NCBI GenBank assembly: GCA_902384795.1
Contig: CABMDC010000012.1
Span: 1-64,000 of the forward strand
Direction: 5' to 3'
Length of the DNA stretch: 64,000 nucleotides
Source of the DNA: Candidatus Gugararchaeum adminiculabundum
GTDB lineage: Archaea > Micrarchaeota > Micrarchaeia > Burarchaeales > Gugararchaeaceae
Part shown: in pieces, positions 31,561-41,356 of the stretch
How positions within the stretch are numbered: position 1 is the stretch's first letter
Layout: every line of letters starts with the position of its first letter
Notes under the pieces: model-generated
Told to the model about the DNA's origin: nothing
Database searches by the model: none
The model's input: only the letters and a program-made list of their open reading frames with translations
Translations under genes and position numbers: made by a program

Positions 31561-32640
31561 ATGGCAGTTGATTTCGTAACCCACCTGATTTCATCCCTTG
31601 ATTACGGGGTTGTTACCACTCTTGCGGCATTCGTGCACCAGTTCGTGCTCCCTATCATTTTCACGCTGGTGATTGCCAGCTGGCTGGTTTTCAAGGAGAA
31701 AAAGGAAAGGATGCATTCGCTGGCAATCGCCGCGGTCATTGGCTTCCTGTTCTATTTTTCTGTGAAATCCCTGGCGAACGTGCCAAGGCCGTGCGTTGAA
31801 TTGGGCGGGAAAATAACGTGCCCGGTCGACTCCTCGTTCCCGAGCGGCCATACGCTCGCGGCTGCGATGGCGGCCATTGGGATGATTGCATCGCCCCTGT
31901 TCTATGCTTTCCTGGTGTTCGTGCTTTTCACCGCATTCAGCAGAATCTATCTGGGAGTGCACACGCTCGCCGATGTTTCCGCAGGGCTCGCGCTGGGGCT
32001 CGCATGTTTTGAAATAGGCCAGAGTGTTCTTGGAATCCAGTGGCTATGGAAGGAAAGGGAAAAGGAAAAGAACCCGAAAAGGGAATTCGGAAGGCAGGCG
32101 GTGCACCTATTGCTCGGACTGGGGCTAGCCTTGGTTTGCCTGGTTGCACAGAAACCGATTGCCGAACTGGTGCTCATCTGCGGAATCGTTGCCGCATTGG
32201 TCGTAATGCACATGAAAATCAACGGGCAAAAATTGCCGCTTGTTGACGGGATATTTCACACTTTTGAAAGGGAGGGAGTCTTGCCTGGAAGCGGGACACT
32301 CTGGTATCTGGTCGGATTGTTGGCGATTGTTTCATTTGCGAAATCCCCTGCCATGGGCATTGGGCTGGTTTTGATAATCGGAATCGGGGACGGGTTTTCC
32401 TCCATAATCGGGGTGAATTGGGGAAACCATAAGCTGCCCTGGAATCCGAAAAAAAGCCTTGAGGGAAGCGCGGCATTTTTTGTGACCGCCCTTAGTTCGG
32501 CAATTTTCATTTCGCCCCTGTTCGCAATTGCGCTTTCATTTTTAGGGGCGGTTGTGGAAAGCCTGCCGCTTAAGATTGATGATAATGTGAGCGTGTCGCT
32601 GGTGCTGATCGCGGGAGCGGCTGCGCTGGGAATTTTGTAA
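31561..32640 (+). CDS. PAP2 phosphatase fused to dolichol/phytol-kinase-like domain
   Basis: 359 residues, highly hydrophobic. The N-terminal half (about 1-165) is a PAP2-type lipid phosphatase: KSLANVPRPC (motif 1), FPSGHTLAAA (motif 2 with acid His) and SRIYLGVHTLADV (motif 3). The C-terminal half (about 180-359) resembles polyprenol/phytol kinases: GIGDGFSSIIG, KSLEGSAAFF and the end ESLPLKIDDNVSVSL. One chain would thus both remove and add phosphate on isoprenoid lipids, perhaps recycling the glycan carrier or making archaeal lipid precursors. The fusion is read from the sequence; the joint role is inferred. Confidence 0.8.
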   Translation: MAVDFVTHLISSLDYGVVTTLAAFVHQFVLPIIFTLVIASWLVFKEKKERMHSLAIAAVIGFLFYFSVKSLANVPRPCVELGGKITCPVDSSFPSGHTLAAAMAAIGMIASPLFYAFLVFVLFTAFSRIYLGVHTLADVSAGLALGLACFEIGQSVLGIQWLWKEREKEKNPKREFGRQAVHLLLGLGLALVCLVAQKPIAELVLICGIVAALVVMHMKINGQKLPLVDGIFHTFEREGVLPGSGTLWYLVGLLAIVSFAKSPAMGIGLVLIIGIGDGFSSIIGVNWGNHKLPWNPKKSLEGSAAFFVTALSSAIFISPLFAIALSFLGAVVESLPLKIDDNVSVSLVLIAGAAALGIL

Positions 32641-32671
32641 AAACGCGGAATTAGAAATAGATGCAAAAAAA

Positions 32672-33907
32672 TTACTGTTGCTGGTTCTCTTCCCCATCGC
32701 CCTTGGAAACAGAAATGCTCACTCCGCCTTTCGGAGTGCCGGAAATTTTCAGGTCCAGATTGGAACTGCCGACCAATTGCATCAGTTCGGAATAGGAATA
32801 TTCGTTGAGCGTCTTCTGCGTGCCGGCGGGCGCCTTTGTTTCCAGAATCTTGTTCCTCTTCTGGATTATTTTGTCAAACGGAATTTCATCATACTGGAGC
32901 GCAATCTTGTCCCCTGTTTTCTGCGAATCGCCATCAAACAGGCTTTCAATGTTGAAGGGCGCTTTTTTCAATTGCGAGCCGGTTGACTGGTAGATGAATT
33001 TCTGCACGCGCTCGAATTCGGTGGAAACTTCGGATAGCACTGTCTCGGTCTCGTTCTTGCCTCCGCCAACCACGAATTCGCCCTCGCCGATGTAGCCAAC
33101 GAAACCGTTCCTGCTTTCCCATTCCTGCACCTTGTCCTGCAAAATTTGGGAGACCAGGCGCACGATCATTTTCCTGCTTGACTCGCCGTATTCGGACTCG
33201 AATCCCTTGAGGTTGTGGATGCGCAAATTGTACAATTCGAAATTGGTGTTGTTGGTGAGCGCGTCATCAATCAGTTTTGAAAGCCTTTTCTCATCCGGAA
33301 GGTCAACCAGCGGGTCGAATTTCTTTCCTTTCTTTTTCAGGAAGATGTTCACCAAAGAGCGGAGCTCGCGGGTGTTGAACGGCTTGCGGATGTAGTAGTC
33401 TGCGCCGTATTTTATGCTCGAAAAGCGGTTCTTCACCGCATCTGCCGCCGAGACTATGACTATGACCGTGTTCTTGAGCTCCGGGTCTGCCTTCACCCTG
33501 CCGCAAATTTCCAGGCCGTGCATGCCCGGGAGCATCAGGTCAAGGATGATCAGATCCTGGCGGAACTCGCGCACCATTTTCATCGCTTCGTTTCCCTCGA
33601 ACGCTTTCTGTATCTGGTAATCCTTGCCGATGGTGAGCTCCATTAGTTTGTTGATGTCCGCATCGTCTTCCACTATTAGGACTTTCTTTTGCGTGCCTGT
33701 CTGGAGCGGGTAATAGTTCACTGAGTTTGCGACCTTGCGCACCTCGATCGCCCCCGACTGGTTAAGGAGCTGGAGCGATGCCGATACCTCGTCCTTGCTT
33801 ATGCTCAACTCTTCGGAAAGCTCGTGCGCGCTCAGGCCGTCGGGCTTGCGCTCAAGCAGTGAAAGAACTCCTGCCTCTACCGAGACTTTCCTTTGTTCCT
33901 CTGGCAT
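32672..33907 (-). CDS. response regulator with N-terminal winged helix and GGDEF-like end
   Basis: 411 residues. Residues about 5-68 form a winged-helix DNA-binding domain (LSAHELSEELSISKDEV). Residues 74-190 are a receiver domain with the acid pair D81/D82, phospho-acceptor D123 (LILDLMLP... region) and K175 in YIRKPF, all conserved. Residues about 200-300 look like a worn diguanylate-cyclase fold: helices, then GYIGEGEFVV at 271-280 where GGDEF would be. The signature is GEGEF, so cyclase activity is doubtful. The remaining ~110 residues are unassigned. The large histidine kinase at 35534 is a likely partner. Confidence 0.78.
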   Translation of the reverse strand: MPEEQRKVSVEAGVLSLLERKPDGLSAHELSEELSISKDEVSASLQLLNQSGAIEVRKVANSVNYYPLQTGTQKKVLIVEDDADINKLMELTIGKDYQIQKAFEGNEAMKMVREFRQDLIILDLMLPGMHGLEICGRVKADPELKNTVIVIVSAADAVKNRFSSIKYGADYYIRKPFNTRELRSLVNIFLKKKGKKFDPLVDLPDEKRLSKLIDDALTNNTNFELYNLRIHNLKGFESEYGESSRKMIVRLVSQILQDKVQEWESRNGFVGYIGEGEFVVGGGKNETETVLSEVSTEFERVQKFIYQSTGSQLKKAPFNIESLFDGDSQKTGDKIALQYDEIPFDKIIQKRNKILETKAPAGTQKTLNEYSYSELMQLVGSSNLDLKISGTPKGGVSISVSKGDGEENQQQ

Positions 33908-33965
33908 GTGTTTAAAATTGGGCGAGGAGGTATTTAATCGTTCGGATTACCGCAGCAGTAGAACT

Positions 33966-35357
33966 CTAAAAGCCAAACTCGCGCTTGCGCTTAGTGACAT
34001 CTTCCTCTAGGAGCGGGATTTCTTTCGCAAGTTCGCCTAGGCGCGCTAGGCCGCGTTCTCTGGCCTCTTTGTAGAATGTGAGGTTGGCCTCTGTCCCGGC
34101 CATGTTCCTGCGTTCGCCCTCTGGTTTTTGTTGTTCCTGTTCCAGCGCTTTTTCTGCGCGCTCGATGACTCTGGCGTTTTCATCAAGGCTACCGGCGTAT
34201 CTAGATTCCTCTTCCTTAAGCTTGCCCAGTTTTTGCTGAAGCGGGTAGAGCTCTGCGAATCTCTCCGCCTGTTTTTGGGAAGGGATTTCCCAGGCCCTCT
34301 TTTCGGCCTGCTTCGCCATGCGATATGCGAAATCGTTCCTCGCGTCTATCCATGCCTGGAGGAATTGTTTGTATTGCTCGTAGGAATATTTGGCAGGAGT
34401 GGGTTTCTGCATTATATGGCCTATTTCGCGATACCCGGGGAAAAGAAGCGCTGCCATGGCTCGCGGCCCGTTGGTTTCGCCCATGTCGCACAGGTTGCCA
34501 ATCGCGCCATCGAGTTCCCTTAGGATCACATCGATAATTTTCGGATTTCTACTGCCGCCTGTGATAGAACTGCCATCGGTGATATACATTTTGTCGTTCT
34601 CGGAGAACACTGTTTCTCGCCTAAGCTCATGCTCATAGGTAAAAGCTGCGTGGGAGATTAAGCCGATGTGCAATTCAGGAATGTCTGCGGAATGAAGAAA
34701 GTTGCGTGCTTCCTGGTCCTGGAAAACTTCAAGCCATTTTGGCTGCTTTTTTTCCTCTTTTGCAGCTTCAACAGGGGAAGCTGAAAGTGACACTGGGAGA
34801 GTGGCGGGTATTACGTCTGGAGGAAGAAGCTGGAACTGGGAAACTTGGTCTGCTGGGAATGGAATGCGTTTGCCCGAAGGCGCGTCTGGCAGGCATATTT
34901 TCCAAATCTGTTCCCATACTTCATTGCGGACCAGGGCAAAGAAGTCCTGGGTAAGATACTGCTTTTGGTAAATTGTTAAGTAATCGACTGCGACCTCGAG
35001 CGCCTTAAAGGCATAGAAAGCGGCAATCATGGATTTCGTTTTTGCCTGTTTTTCGCCGGCAAGCGCAAGTGCAGCCGCATGTTTAACAAGGTCTGACTTC
35101 TCGCGCACCCTGAATCCTGCAAGAACTGCACATACGGAATCTCCGGCGAGTCTGCGCGCAATCGCTTCGGGCGCTTGGCGCGATTTGAATGCCGCGGGAG
35201 TATAGTAGGAATTATTCAACTCGCCCAGTGCCGCCAACCGGCTGAATTCCTTCGCGGTTACGCCCGCATATCTCGCAAGGGCCGTGGCTATTAGCATGTC
35301 GGCTTTAGCCGTAAACTGCAGTTTCTCCTGCTGCCTGGGAGTTAGGTTTTCAGCCAT
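33966..35357 (-). CDS. unknown protein with C-terminal coiled coil
   Basis: 463 residues. The N-terminal half is helical and Ala/Lys-rich (about 1-160), then a Pro/Ser linker (about 170-215), a mixed domain with ITDGSSITGGSRNP near 275, and a long charged coiled coil from about 345 to the end. No signal peptide or membrane segment. Start ATG 35357; a TATA-like run (TATATAAA, minus strand) lies upstream near 35388-35395. I recognise no family; neighbours are signalling genes. Confidence 0.6.
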   Translation of the reverse strand: MAENLTPRQQEKLQFTAKADMLIATALARYAGVTAKEFSRLAALGELNNSYYTPAAFKSRQAPEAIARRLAGDSVCAVLAGFRVREKSDLVKHAAALALAGEKQAKTKSMIAAFYAFKALEVAVDYLTIYQKQYLTQDFFALVRNEVWEQIWKICLPDAPSGKRIPFPADQVSQFQLLPPDVIPATLPVSLSASPVEAAKEEKKQPKWLEVFQDQEARNFLHSADIPELHIGLISHAAFTYEHELRRETVFSENDKMYITDGSSITGGSRNPKIIDVILRELDGAIGNLCDMGETNGPRAMAALLFPGYREIGHIMQKPTPAKYSYEQYKQFLQAWIDARNDFAYRMAKQAEKRAWEIPSQKQAERFAELYPLQQKLGKLKEEESRYAGSLDENARVIERAEKALEQEQQKPEGERRNMAGTEANLTFYKEARERGLARLGELAKEIPLLEEDVTKRKREFGF

Positions 35358-35533
35358 GTTTATCGCTAGTAATTAGGGATTTTGAGCTTTATATATGTTT
35401 CTATTTATGTTTAATTGTGGTTTTTAGCCAGGGGGCGGGCGTACGGGAAAAGAGGCTTTGCTGACGGAGGAAAAACCAGGGGCGAGAAAACCATTATATA
35501 TGGGGATTCGCCTTAGTTGACCAAGTTGATTTG

Positions 35534-38020
35534 ATGCAGGGCGACCAAAAACTTGCACTCAAGGAGGATAGCGCCAGCTTGGCTCATCTGAATCCGCTCC
35601 TGCTCACCATATCGTCGGTGGACGGGGTTTCCGCAATCCTCCAGTGCCTGGCAAAGGAACTCCCGAAAATTGTGCCCTGCGAAAAAGTCGGCTTTTGCAC
35701 CAGGATAGGGCACGATAAATTGGAGTACCTGGAGCTGGCGGCGGACTCGGGCGAAACCAAAAGAACCGAGCTGCCGCTCATGGGAAGCTCGCTGGGCCAG
35801 TCGATTTTGCAGGGCGCGGTGATGATTGACAACCAGACCGGGCATCTTTCTGTTTTCTTTGATTCGCGCGAACTGTTTGAACACGGGTTTGAGGCGTTCG
35901 CCGATTTGCCGCTGGTGCGGAACGGGAAGGTTTTCGCAGCCCTGCGCGTTGCCGCGCGCAATGCGAATTCGTTCAGGCAAAGGGAGGAGCATTTGCTGGA
36001 ACTCCTGCGCGACCATGCGAGCAATATTTTCTACAACGCGATCACCATTGAAAGGCTGGCTGACACGGAAAAGATTTTCGGCCAGGTGTTTGAGAATTCA
36101 CATGACGCGGTGTTCATAGTCAACCCGTTGAACGGGGCAATCGCCGCGGTGAATTCCAAGGCCGAGGAGCTGACAGGAAAAAGCAGGAGGGAACTGCTGG
36201 AGGAAAGAATCTGCTGCATTTTCACTAGCCAGGGGGACGCGGACGCGCTGCTGAAAAAAATCGTGCGCGAGAACACGGGCAAAATGGAGATCATGGAATA
36301 TGTCAATGGAAAAAGGGAAAGGGGGATTCTGCAGATTACGCCAAAACAGATTCACTTGGAAAGGGGAATGCTGCTGGAGCTCTCGTGCAAGGATGTGACC
36401 AAGGAGCTGGAAATCAAGGACAGCTATACCGATTTGATGGAAAGCATCAGCGACATCGTGCTTTCGCTCAATGACAAATATGAGTTTGTGAGCATCAATG
36501 ACGGGATGGAAAAAATCCTGGGCTATGGAAAAACCGCGCTTGTTGGAACGCAGTTCGCCAGCATTGTCTATGATGCGGATTTGGGAAAACTCGTGGAAGC
36601 ATTTGAAAAATTGCGGATGCCCTCGGTGAGGAATGTGAAATCAGTGGAGCTCAGGCTTTACACTGCAAAAAGGACCAACAAATACTTTGAGTTTTCCGGG
36701 AAGGGGTACTATGACTCGCTTGGGAACCTTATCAAAGTGAATGTGGTGCTCAAGGACATTGATGAAAGCATGAAAGGAAGGCAGCTGCAGGAAATGCTTT
36801 CCAGGGTTTTGACCGAATCGAGCGATGCGGTATTCCGCTATGACCAGCAGGGAAGAATACAGTCCTGGAATGGGGGGGCAAACCGGATTTTCGGCTATAG
36901 CGAGCAGGAAGTTATTGAAAAAGAAGTGACGAAATTATATCCGCCGGGATGGGAGAGCGGATTTGAATCCGAAATGGCGCAATTGCGGACAAGCGGAAAA
37001 ATAGATGGGTTTGAATCGACTAGGATGAGAAAAGACGGCACGCAATTCCCTGCGCGCATCTCGGCCAATACGCTCAGGGACCAGACCGGGAAGGAAATCG
37101 GCTATGTGGGGATTGTGAAGGACCTGAGCGACAAGGAAACGATTAGGATGAACGCAAAGGAGAGGGAGGAGCTGGAAAGAAGAAACAAGGAAATGGCAAA
37201 TGAGGAAAAAAGAAGGGCCTATTACATTTCCAGCGTTTCCCATGAGCTCAGGACCCCGCTGACAAATATTCACGGCTATTCGCAATTGCTTTTTGACGAG
37301 ATTCCCGGAAAATTGAACATTGACCAGAAAGGGCAGCTGCAGGTCATCTGCAATGAAACCACCAGGCTCACAAAACTTATCAATGACATCCTTGATTTCT
37401 CCAAACTGGAAAGCAACAAGTTCAAGCTGAACTTGCGCTACTTTGATTTGCGCGATTTGGAAAGCAAGTGCTCGTGCCTGGCGATGGCCGAGAGGAAAGG
37501 ACTCTATGTGAATTGGGAACTGGGCGATGAGCCTTTGCAGGTTTACGGGGATCCGAACAGGATTGCCCAGGTGTTCATAAACCTGATTTCCAATTCCATC
37601 AAGTTCACTGAAAAGGGCGGGATTACCGTAAGGGCGGAGAGGAGGGGCAGGAAAGGGAAAGTTATTAGGATTGAAGTCACTGACACCGGGGCGGGGATAG
37701 CGCAGGAGGAATGGAAGAACATTTTCAAGAAATTCTACCAGGTGGGAAGGGAGGAAGGAAAGAGCGCAGGGACCGGGCTGGGCCTGACTATCAGCAGGGA
37801 GATTGTGAAGCTGCATGGCGGGGAGATGGGAGTGACCTGGAGTGAGAAGGACAGGGGAACCACGATTGAATTCACGCTAAGGACAGAACCCAAGAAGAAA
37901 AAGGAAAAAAGGGCCGACAAGCCGGGAGGGGAGGAACAGCAATTAAAAGATGCGATGGAGGAAGAGAAAGAGGATATCGAGGATAGCGAAAAGGCCGAAG
38001 CCGCGGAGAAGGCCGGATAA
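35534..38020 (+). CDS. multi-PAS histidine kinase
   Basis: 828 residues from ATG 35534 (TATATATGG at about 35495 is the TATA box; TTG 35531 is less likely). Order: GAF-like sensor (about 15-165), three PAS domains (about 175-290, 300-415 and 420-540; the third has SDAVFRYDQQGRIQSWNGG), a linker coiled coil, HisKA with phospho-acceptor His570 in SVSHELRTPL, and an HATPase domain (NLISNSIKFTEKGG, DTGAGI, GTGLGLTIS). The tail of ~45 residues is Lys then Glu rich. There is no membrane segment, so it is a cytosolic sensor, perhaps of redox or ligand state. The probable partner is the receiver protein 1.6 kb upstream on the opposite strand. Confidence 0.9.
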   Translation: MQGDQKLALKEDSASLAHLNPLLLTISSVDGVSAILQCLAKELPKIVPCEKVGFCTRIGHDKLEYLELAADSGETKRTELPLMGSSLGQSILQGAVMIDNQTGHLSVFFDSRELFEHGFEAFADLPLVRNGKVFAALRVAARNANSFRQREEHLLELLRDHASNIFYNAITIERLADTEKIFGQVFENSHDAVFIVNPLNGAIAAVNSKAEELTGKSRRELLEERICCIFTSQGDADALLKKIVRENTGKMEIMEYVNGKRERGILQITPKQIHLERGMLLELSCKDVTKELEIKDSYTDLMESISDIVLSLNDKYEFVSINDGMEKILGYGKTALVGTQFASIVYDADLGKLVEAFEKLRMPSVRNVKSVELRLYTAKRTNKYFEFSGKGYYDSLGNLIKVNVVLKDIDESMKGRQLQEMLSRVLTESSDAVFRYDQQGRIQSWNGGANRIFGYSEQEVIEKEVTKLYPPGWESGFESEMAQLRTSGKIDGFESTRMRKDGTQFPARISANTLRDQTGKEIGYVGIVKDLSDKETIRMNAKEREELERRNKEMANEEKRRAYYISSVSHELRTPLTNIHGYSQLLFDEIPGKLNIDQKGQLQVICNETTRLTKLINDILDFSKLESNKFKLNLRYFDLRDLESKCSCLAMAERKGLYVNWELGDEPLQVYGDPNRIAQVFINLISNSIKFTEKGGITVRAERRGRKGKVIRIEVTDTGAGIAQEEWKNIFKKFYQVGREEGKSAGTGLGLTISREIVKLHGGEMGVTWSEKDRGTTIEFTLRTEPKKKKEKRADKPGGEEQQLKDAMEEEKEDIEDSEKAEAAEKAG

Positions 38021-38076
38021 AGCTAGATAAATGGTGCGTTTGCAAATTGGATGCGAAGAACAGGGATGGGAAGAAT

Positions 38077-39132
38077 ATGGGGATGATTTCGGGCATAATG
38101 GTCGGCTTTGTTGTGCTGCTTCTCTCGCTATCGATCACTTTCACGCTGCTGTCTTTCAACACCAACGGGACCTTGCTGAATCCGGATTATTACAGGAACC
38201 AGCTTTTGCAGAACAACATGTATGACAAGATAAGCGATGAAGTGGTGGGCACGGTCACGGCGCAGCTGATTGAGCAGGTGCCTTCCGGGTATAAGTCAAT
38301 GATCGAGGATAGGATGAAGGAGGAGCTGAAGAAAATTTTCAGGGCCAAGGTCATACAGGCGAAAATAGAGCCGCTGATTGAGAACACTTTGCATTACCTG
38401 ACTTCCAAGGATGACACCATTGATTTGACCGTTGACTTAAGGGATGTGAAAGAATCGATAATGACCTCCGCAAAAAAGATTGCCCGGCAGGAGGCGATGA
38501 ACACCCTTACGGACGAGCAAAGGGGGATGATCTGGGCGACGTATCTCAACCCGGGAGGATGCACGACCTCTGCTGAATGCATCGCCTACTGCGCGGACAC
38601 TGCGCATTTCGATGAGTGTGATTTTGGGCAGTATATCGACCAGATTCAGGATAACCAGTTCTCCTCTGTAGGGGACAGCATTCCGGACAGTATTGACCTG
38701 GCAAGCCAGATGGCACAGGTAAACGGGGGGATGACGGTGGAGCAGGTTCTTTCCATGCCCCGCTTTGTGCTTACAATTGTCACCTACCTTCCCTGGGTCG
38801 GACTGTTCATTATGTTCGGGCTGATGGGAGCAGTCATGGTGCTGGGGCTGATCAGGCTGAACGTCCACTCCATACCGCGGAACATCGGAATCGCGTGCGT
38901 CCTTTCCGGAATCACGCTGGTTGTGCTGGGAATGTTCGGCCAGATGATTTCCCCTGCCATTGCCGGCTCGGTTGTGCAGGATGTGCCCCAGGAAATGATG
39001 AAATTCGTAGGTGACTTCATCGGGGGGGTTTTCAGCGGATTGATGTGGCCGGGGATATTCACGCTCGCACTGGGGATTGGATTGATAATCGCCAGTTTTG
39101 CCATGGGGAAGAAAAGACTGCTGATTGTTTGA
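38077..39132 (+). CDS. membrane protein with large external domain
   Basis: 351 residues from ATG 38077, preceded by GGGATGGGA; TTG 38047 is an alternative. One N-terminal membrane helix (about 3-25), then a ~220-residue outside domain with a Cys cluster (CTTSAECIAYCADTAHFDEC), then three C-terminal helices (about 240-262, 272-300, 320-345). The external domain is helical and acidic (YDKISDEVVGTVTAQLIEQ). The layout recalls a DUF-type sensor or transporter accessory protein; I cannot name it. It follows the histidine kinase by 56 bp and may share its transcript. Confidence 0.65.
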   Translation: MGMISGIMVGFVVLLLSLSITFTLLSFNTNGTLLNPDYYRNQLLQNNMYDKISDEVVGTVTAQLIEQVPSGYKSMIEDRMKEELKKIFRAKVIQAKIEPLIENTLHYLTSKDDTIDLTVDLRDVKESIMTSAKKIARQEAMNTLTDEQRGMIWATYLNPGGCTTSAECIAYCADTAHFDECDFGQYIDQIQDNQFSSVGDSIPDSIDLASQMAQVNGGMTVEQVLSMPRFVLTIVTYLPWVGLFIMFGLMGAVMVLGLIRLNVHSIPRNIGIACVLSGITLVVLGMFGQMISPAIAGSVVQDVPQEMMKFVGDFIGGVFSGLMWPGIFTLALGIGLIIASFAMGKKRLLIV

Positions 39133-39140
39133 TTAGTTGA

Positions 39141-40907
39141 TTATTCGACCGTGACACTTTTTGCTAAATTCCTCGGCTTGTCAGGATCTTTGCCCCTGAG
39201 AACTGAAAGATAATAGGCAGCGAGCTGGAGCGGAATTATTGCCAGCGCCGGGGAAACCAGAGGGTCGACTTTTGGAACAGAAAAAACTATCTGAGCCTCA
39301 TTGGCAATCTCCTTGTTGTCGGTTACTGCGATTATTTTTGCGCCCCTTGCTTTGCACTCGCGCATGTTGCCCACCATTTTGTGCGCAGTCTCATCGCTTG
39401 CGGAGATGGCAATAACCGGAATTCCCTTTTCCAGAAGGCTTAGGGTGCCGTGCTTCAGTTCTCCTGCAGGGTAGGATTCGGCGTGTAAATAGGTGATTTC
39501 CTTTAATTTGAGCGCGCCCTCAAGCGCGGTTGCATAGGAAACCCCGCGGCCGATGAAAAAGAAATCATGGCTGCCTTCCAGCGATTCGGCCAGCTTTTTC
39601 ACATCCTCGTCTTTTGCGAGCATTTCCTTTACCTTGTGGCTCAGGTCGCTGAGTTCCAGAAGCAGCCGCTGGTTGCCTGCTGTGCTGAAAGCCATTTTCA
39701 GGAGGACGATTATCTGCGAAGTGAAAGTCTTGGTCGCCACCACCGCTATCTCCGGCCCTGCTCCCATGAAAACGCTCACATCGCTTTCGCGCGTGATCGT
39801 GCTGCCGACCACGTTGGTGAGCGCGATTATTTTGCACCCTGCCCTTTTCGCTTCGCGCAGGGCGTTCAGAGTGTCCGCTGTTTCTCCTGACTGGGAAATT
39901 GCCAAAATTAAATTGCTCTTGTCAATGAGCGCGTTGCTCACGTATTCGCTGGCAATGAAAACATCAACCGGGATTTTTGCGTGCTTCTGGAGAGCCAGTT
40001 TGAAAACAAGCCCTGCGTGAAACGAGGAGCCCGCGCCAATCACGTGCACGCGCTGCGTGTTCTTGAGAAGCACCACTGCCTTGGAAACATCGGAAGCGGC
40101 TGCTGACCTGAATGAATGCGCCTGCTCGTGGATTTCCTTTAGCATGAAATGTGGATAGCCATCCTTTCGTGCCATTTCCGGAGCCCAATCCACTGTCTGC
40201 TTTTTCTTTTCGATTTTTTTGCCGGTTGAATCATAGACTGAAAATGAATTTTTGGAGATGATGGCCGAATCGCCGTCATCCAGATAGATGAACTCGCGCG
40301 TGTGCGAAAGCACTGCCGGCACGTCGCTGGCGCAGAAATTCTCTCCCTTGCCTATTCCTAAAACCAGGGGGCTTCCCTTGCGCGCGCAGAAAAGCCTCTC
40401 TTCTTTTTCCCCTGCGAAAATTGCCGCCACCGCATAGCTGCCGCGCAGCTTGTTGATTGCGAACAAAAATGCCTTCCAGGAATCCGCGCCAGACTTAATT
40501 TCATCTTCAATCAAATGGGCGATTATTTCGGTGTCTGTTTCGCTTTCGAATTTGTGCCCCTTGAGCTGGAGCTGTTCCTTGAGAAGCGCGTAATTTTCAA
40601 TCACTCCGTTGTGGACCACCGCGATTTTTTTAGTGCAGTCAGTGTGCGGGTGCGCATTGTCCCTGCTTGGCTCCCCGTGCGTTGCCCAGCGCGTGTGGCC
40701 GATGCCGATTGTTCCCCTGAGCGATGAAAGTTTCTTCTTTTCCTCAATGCTCTCAATCCTGCCCGCATCCTTGCGCACTTCGATTTTGCCCGAAGAAAAG
40801 GTTGCGATTCCCGCGCTGTCATAACCGCGGTAGTCAAGCTGCTTAAGAGCCTCAAGAATTATTGGGCCGCATTCTTTTGTTCCGGCATAGCCGACGATTC
40901 CGCACAT
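39141..40907 (-). CDS. glmS: glutamine-fructose-6-phosphate aminotransferase
   Basis: 588 residues. It begins MCGIVGYAG, placing the N-terminal nucleophile Cys2 for glutamine hydrolysis; GHTRWATHGEPS and the CGIV-type amidotransferase core follow to about 215. Two SIS isomerase domains (about 265-400 and 430-560) carry GAGSSFHAGL, ISQSGETADTLNAL and the C-terminal end KPRNLAKSVTVE, including the family's K-S-V-T-V-E tail. It makes glucosamine-6-phosphate, the entry to UDP-GlcNAc and surface glycans. Complete, no oddities. Confidence 0.95.
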   Translation of the reverse strand: MCGIVGYAGTKECGPIILEALKQLDYRGYDSAGIATFSSGKIEVRKDAGRIESIEEKKKLSSLRGTIGIGHTRWATHGEPSRDNAHPHTDCTKKIAVVHNGVIENYALLKEQLQLKGHKFESETDTEIIAHLIEDEIKSGADSWKAFLFAINKLRGSYAVAAIFAGEKEERLFCARKGSPLVLGIGKGENFCASDVPAVLSHTREFIYLDDGDSAIISKNSFSVYDSTGKKIEKKKQTVDWAPEMARKDGYPHFMLKEIHEQAHSFRSAAASDVSKAVVLLKNTQRVHVIGAGSSFHAGLVFKLALQKHAKIPVDVFIASEYVSNALIDKSNLILAISQSGETADTLNALREAKRAGCKIIALTNVVGSTITRESDVSVFMGAGPEIAVVATKTFTSQIIVLLKMAFSTAGNQRLLLELSDLSHKVKEMLAKDEDVKKLAESLEGSHDFFFIGRGVSYATALEGALKLKEITYLHAESYPAGELKHGTLSLLEKGIPVIAISASDETAHKMVGNMRECKARGAKIIAVTDNKEIANEAQIVFSVPKVDPLVSPALAIIPLQLAAYYLSVLRGKDPDKPRNLAKSVTVE

Positions 40908-41008
40908 AAAAATCTCGAGTAAACCTAGGAGTATAAAAGAATAAAAAGAGGCAGCGTTGGCTGCCCTGGAAGTTAGTTTGGAGAAATCTTCTCCGATTGA
41001 TTCCAGGC

Positions 41009-41254
41009 TCAGTCGTCCGCAGGGCCATCGAGCGATTCTGCCGATGCCGGGCCGGCCACTTCGCCAGTGGCAAAGGTCCTCATTACTCCGGTAACCCTGA
41101 TCCTCACCTTGTCGCCCATCTTGGCGTTGGGGATGAAGACCACAAAGCCCTGGATATGGGCAATGCCGTCGCCCTTGCTTCCCTGGGCGTCTATGGTCAC
41201 GTCATATTCCTTGTCTTTTTCCACTGGAACTGGTTTTCCTATGTTATCTGACAT
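41009..41254 (-). CDS. TRAM-domain protein
   Basis: 81 residues, with AAGGTGAG just before ATG 41254. The sequence KEYDVTIDAQGSKGDGIAHI, then FVVFIPNAKMGDKVRIRVTGV, is a complete TRAM beta-barrel, the RNA-binding module of RumA/MiaB enzymes and of small archaeal RNA chaperones. A short acidic Ala/Ser tail follows. Free-standing TRAM proteins in archaea act as cold-shock-like RNA chaperones. Confidence 0.9.
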   Translation of the reverse strand: MSDNIGKPVPVEKDKEYDVTIDAQGSKGDGIAHIQGFVVFIPNAKMGDKVRIRVTGVMRTFATGEVAGPASAESLDGPADD

Positions 41255-41356
41255 TCGCTCACCTTCTTCATGCTTTAATTTGTTTATCGTTTTATCGTTT
41301 TTACATTTTTATCATTAAGCCTGTAGGCTATGCCCGCTTTCTCCCGTCGGAAAAAA

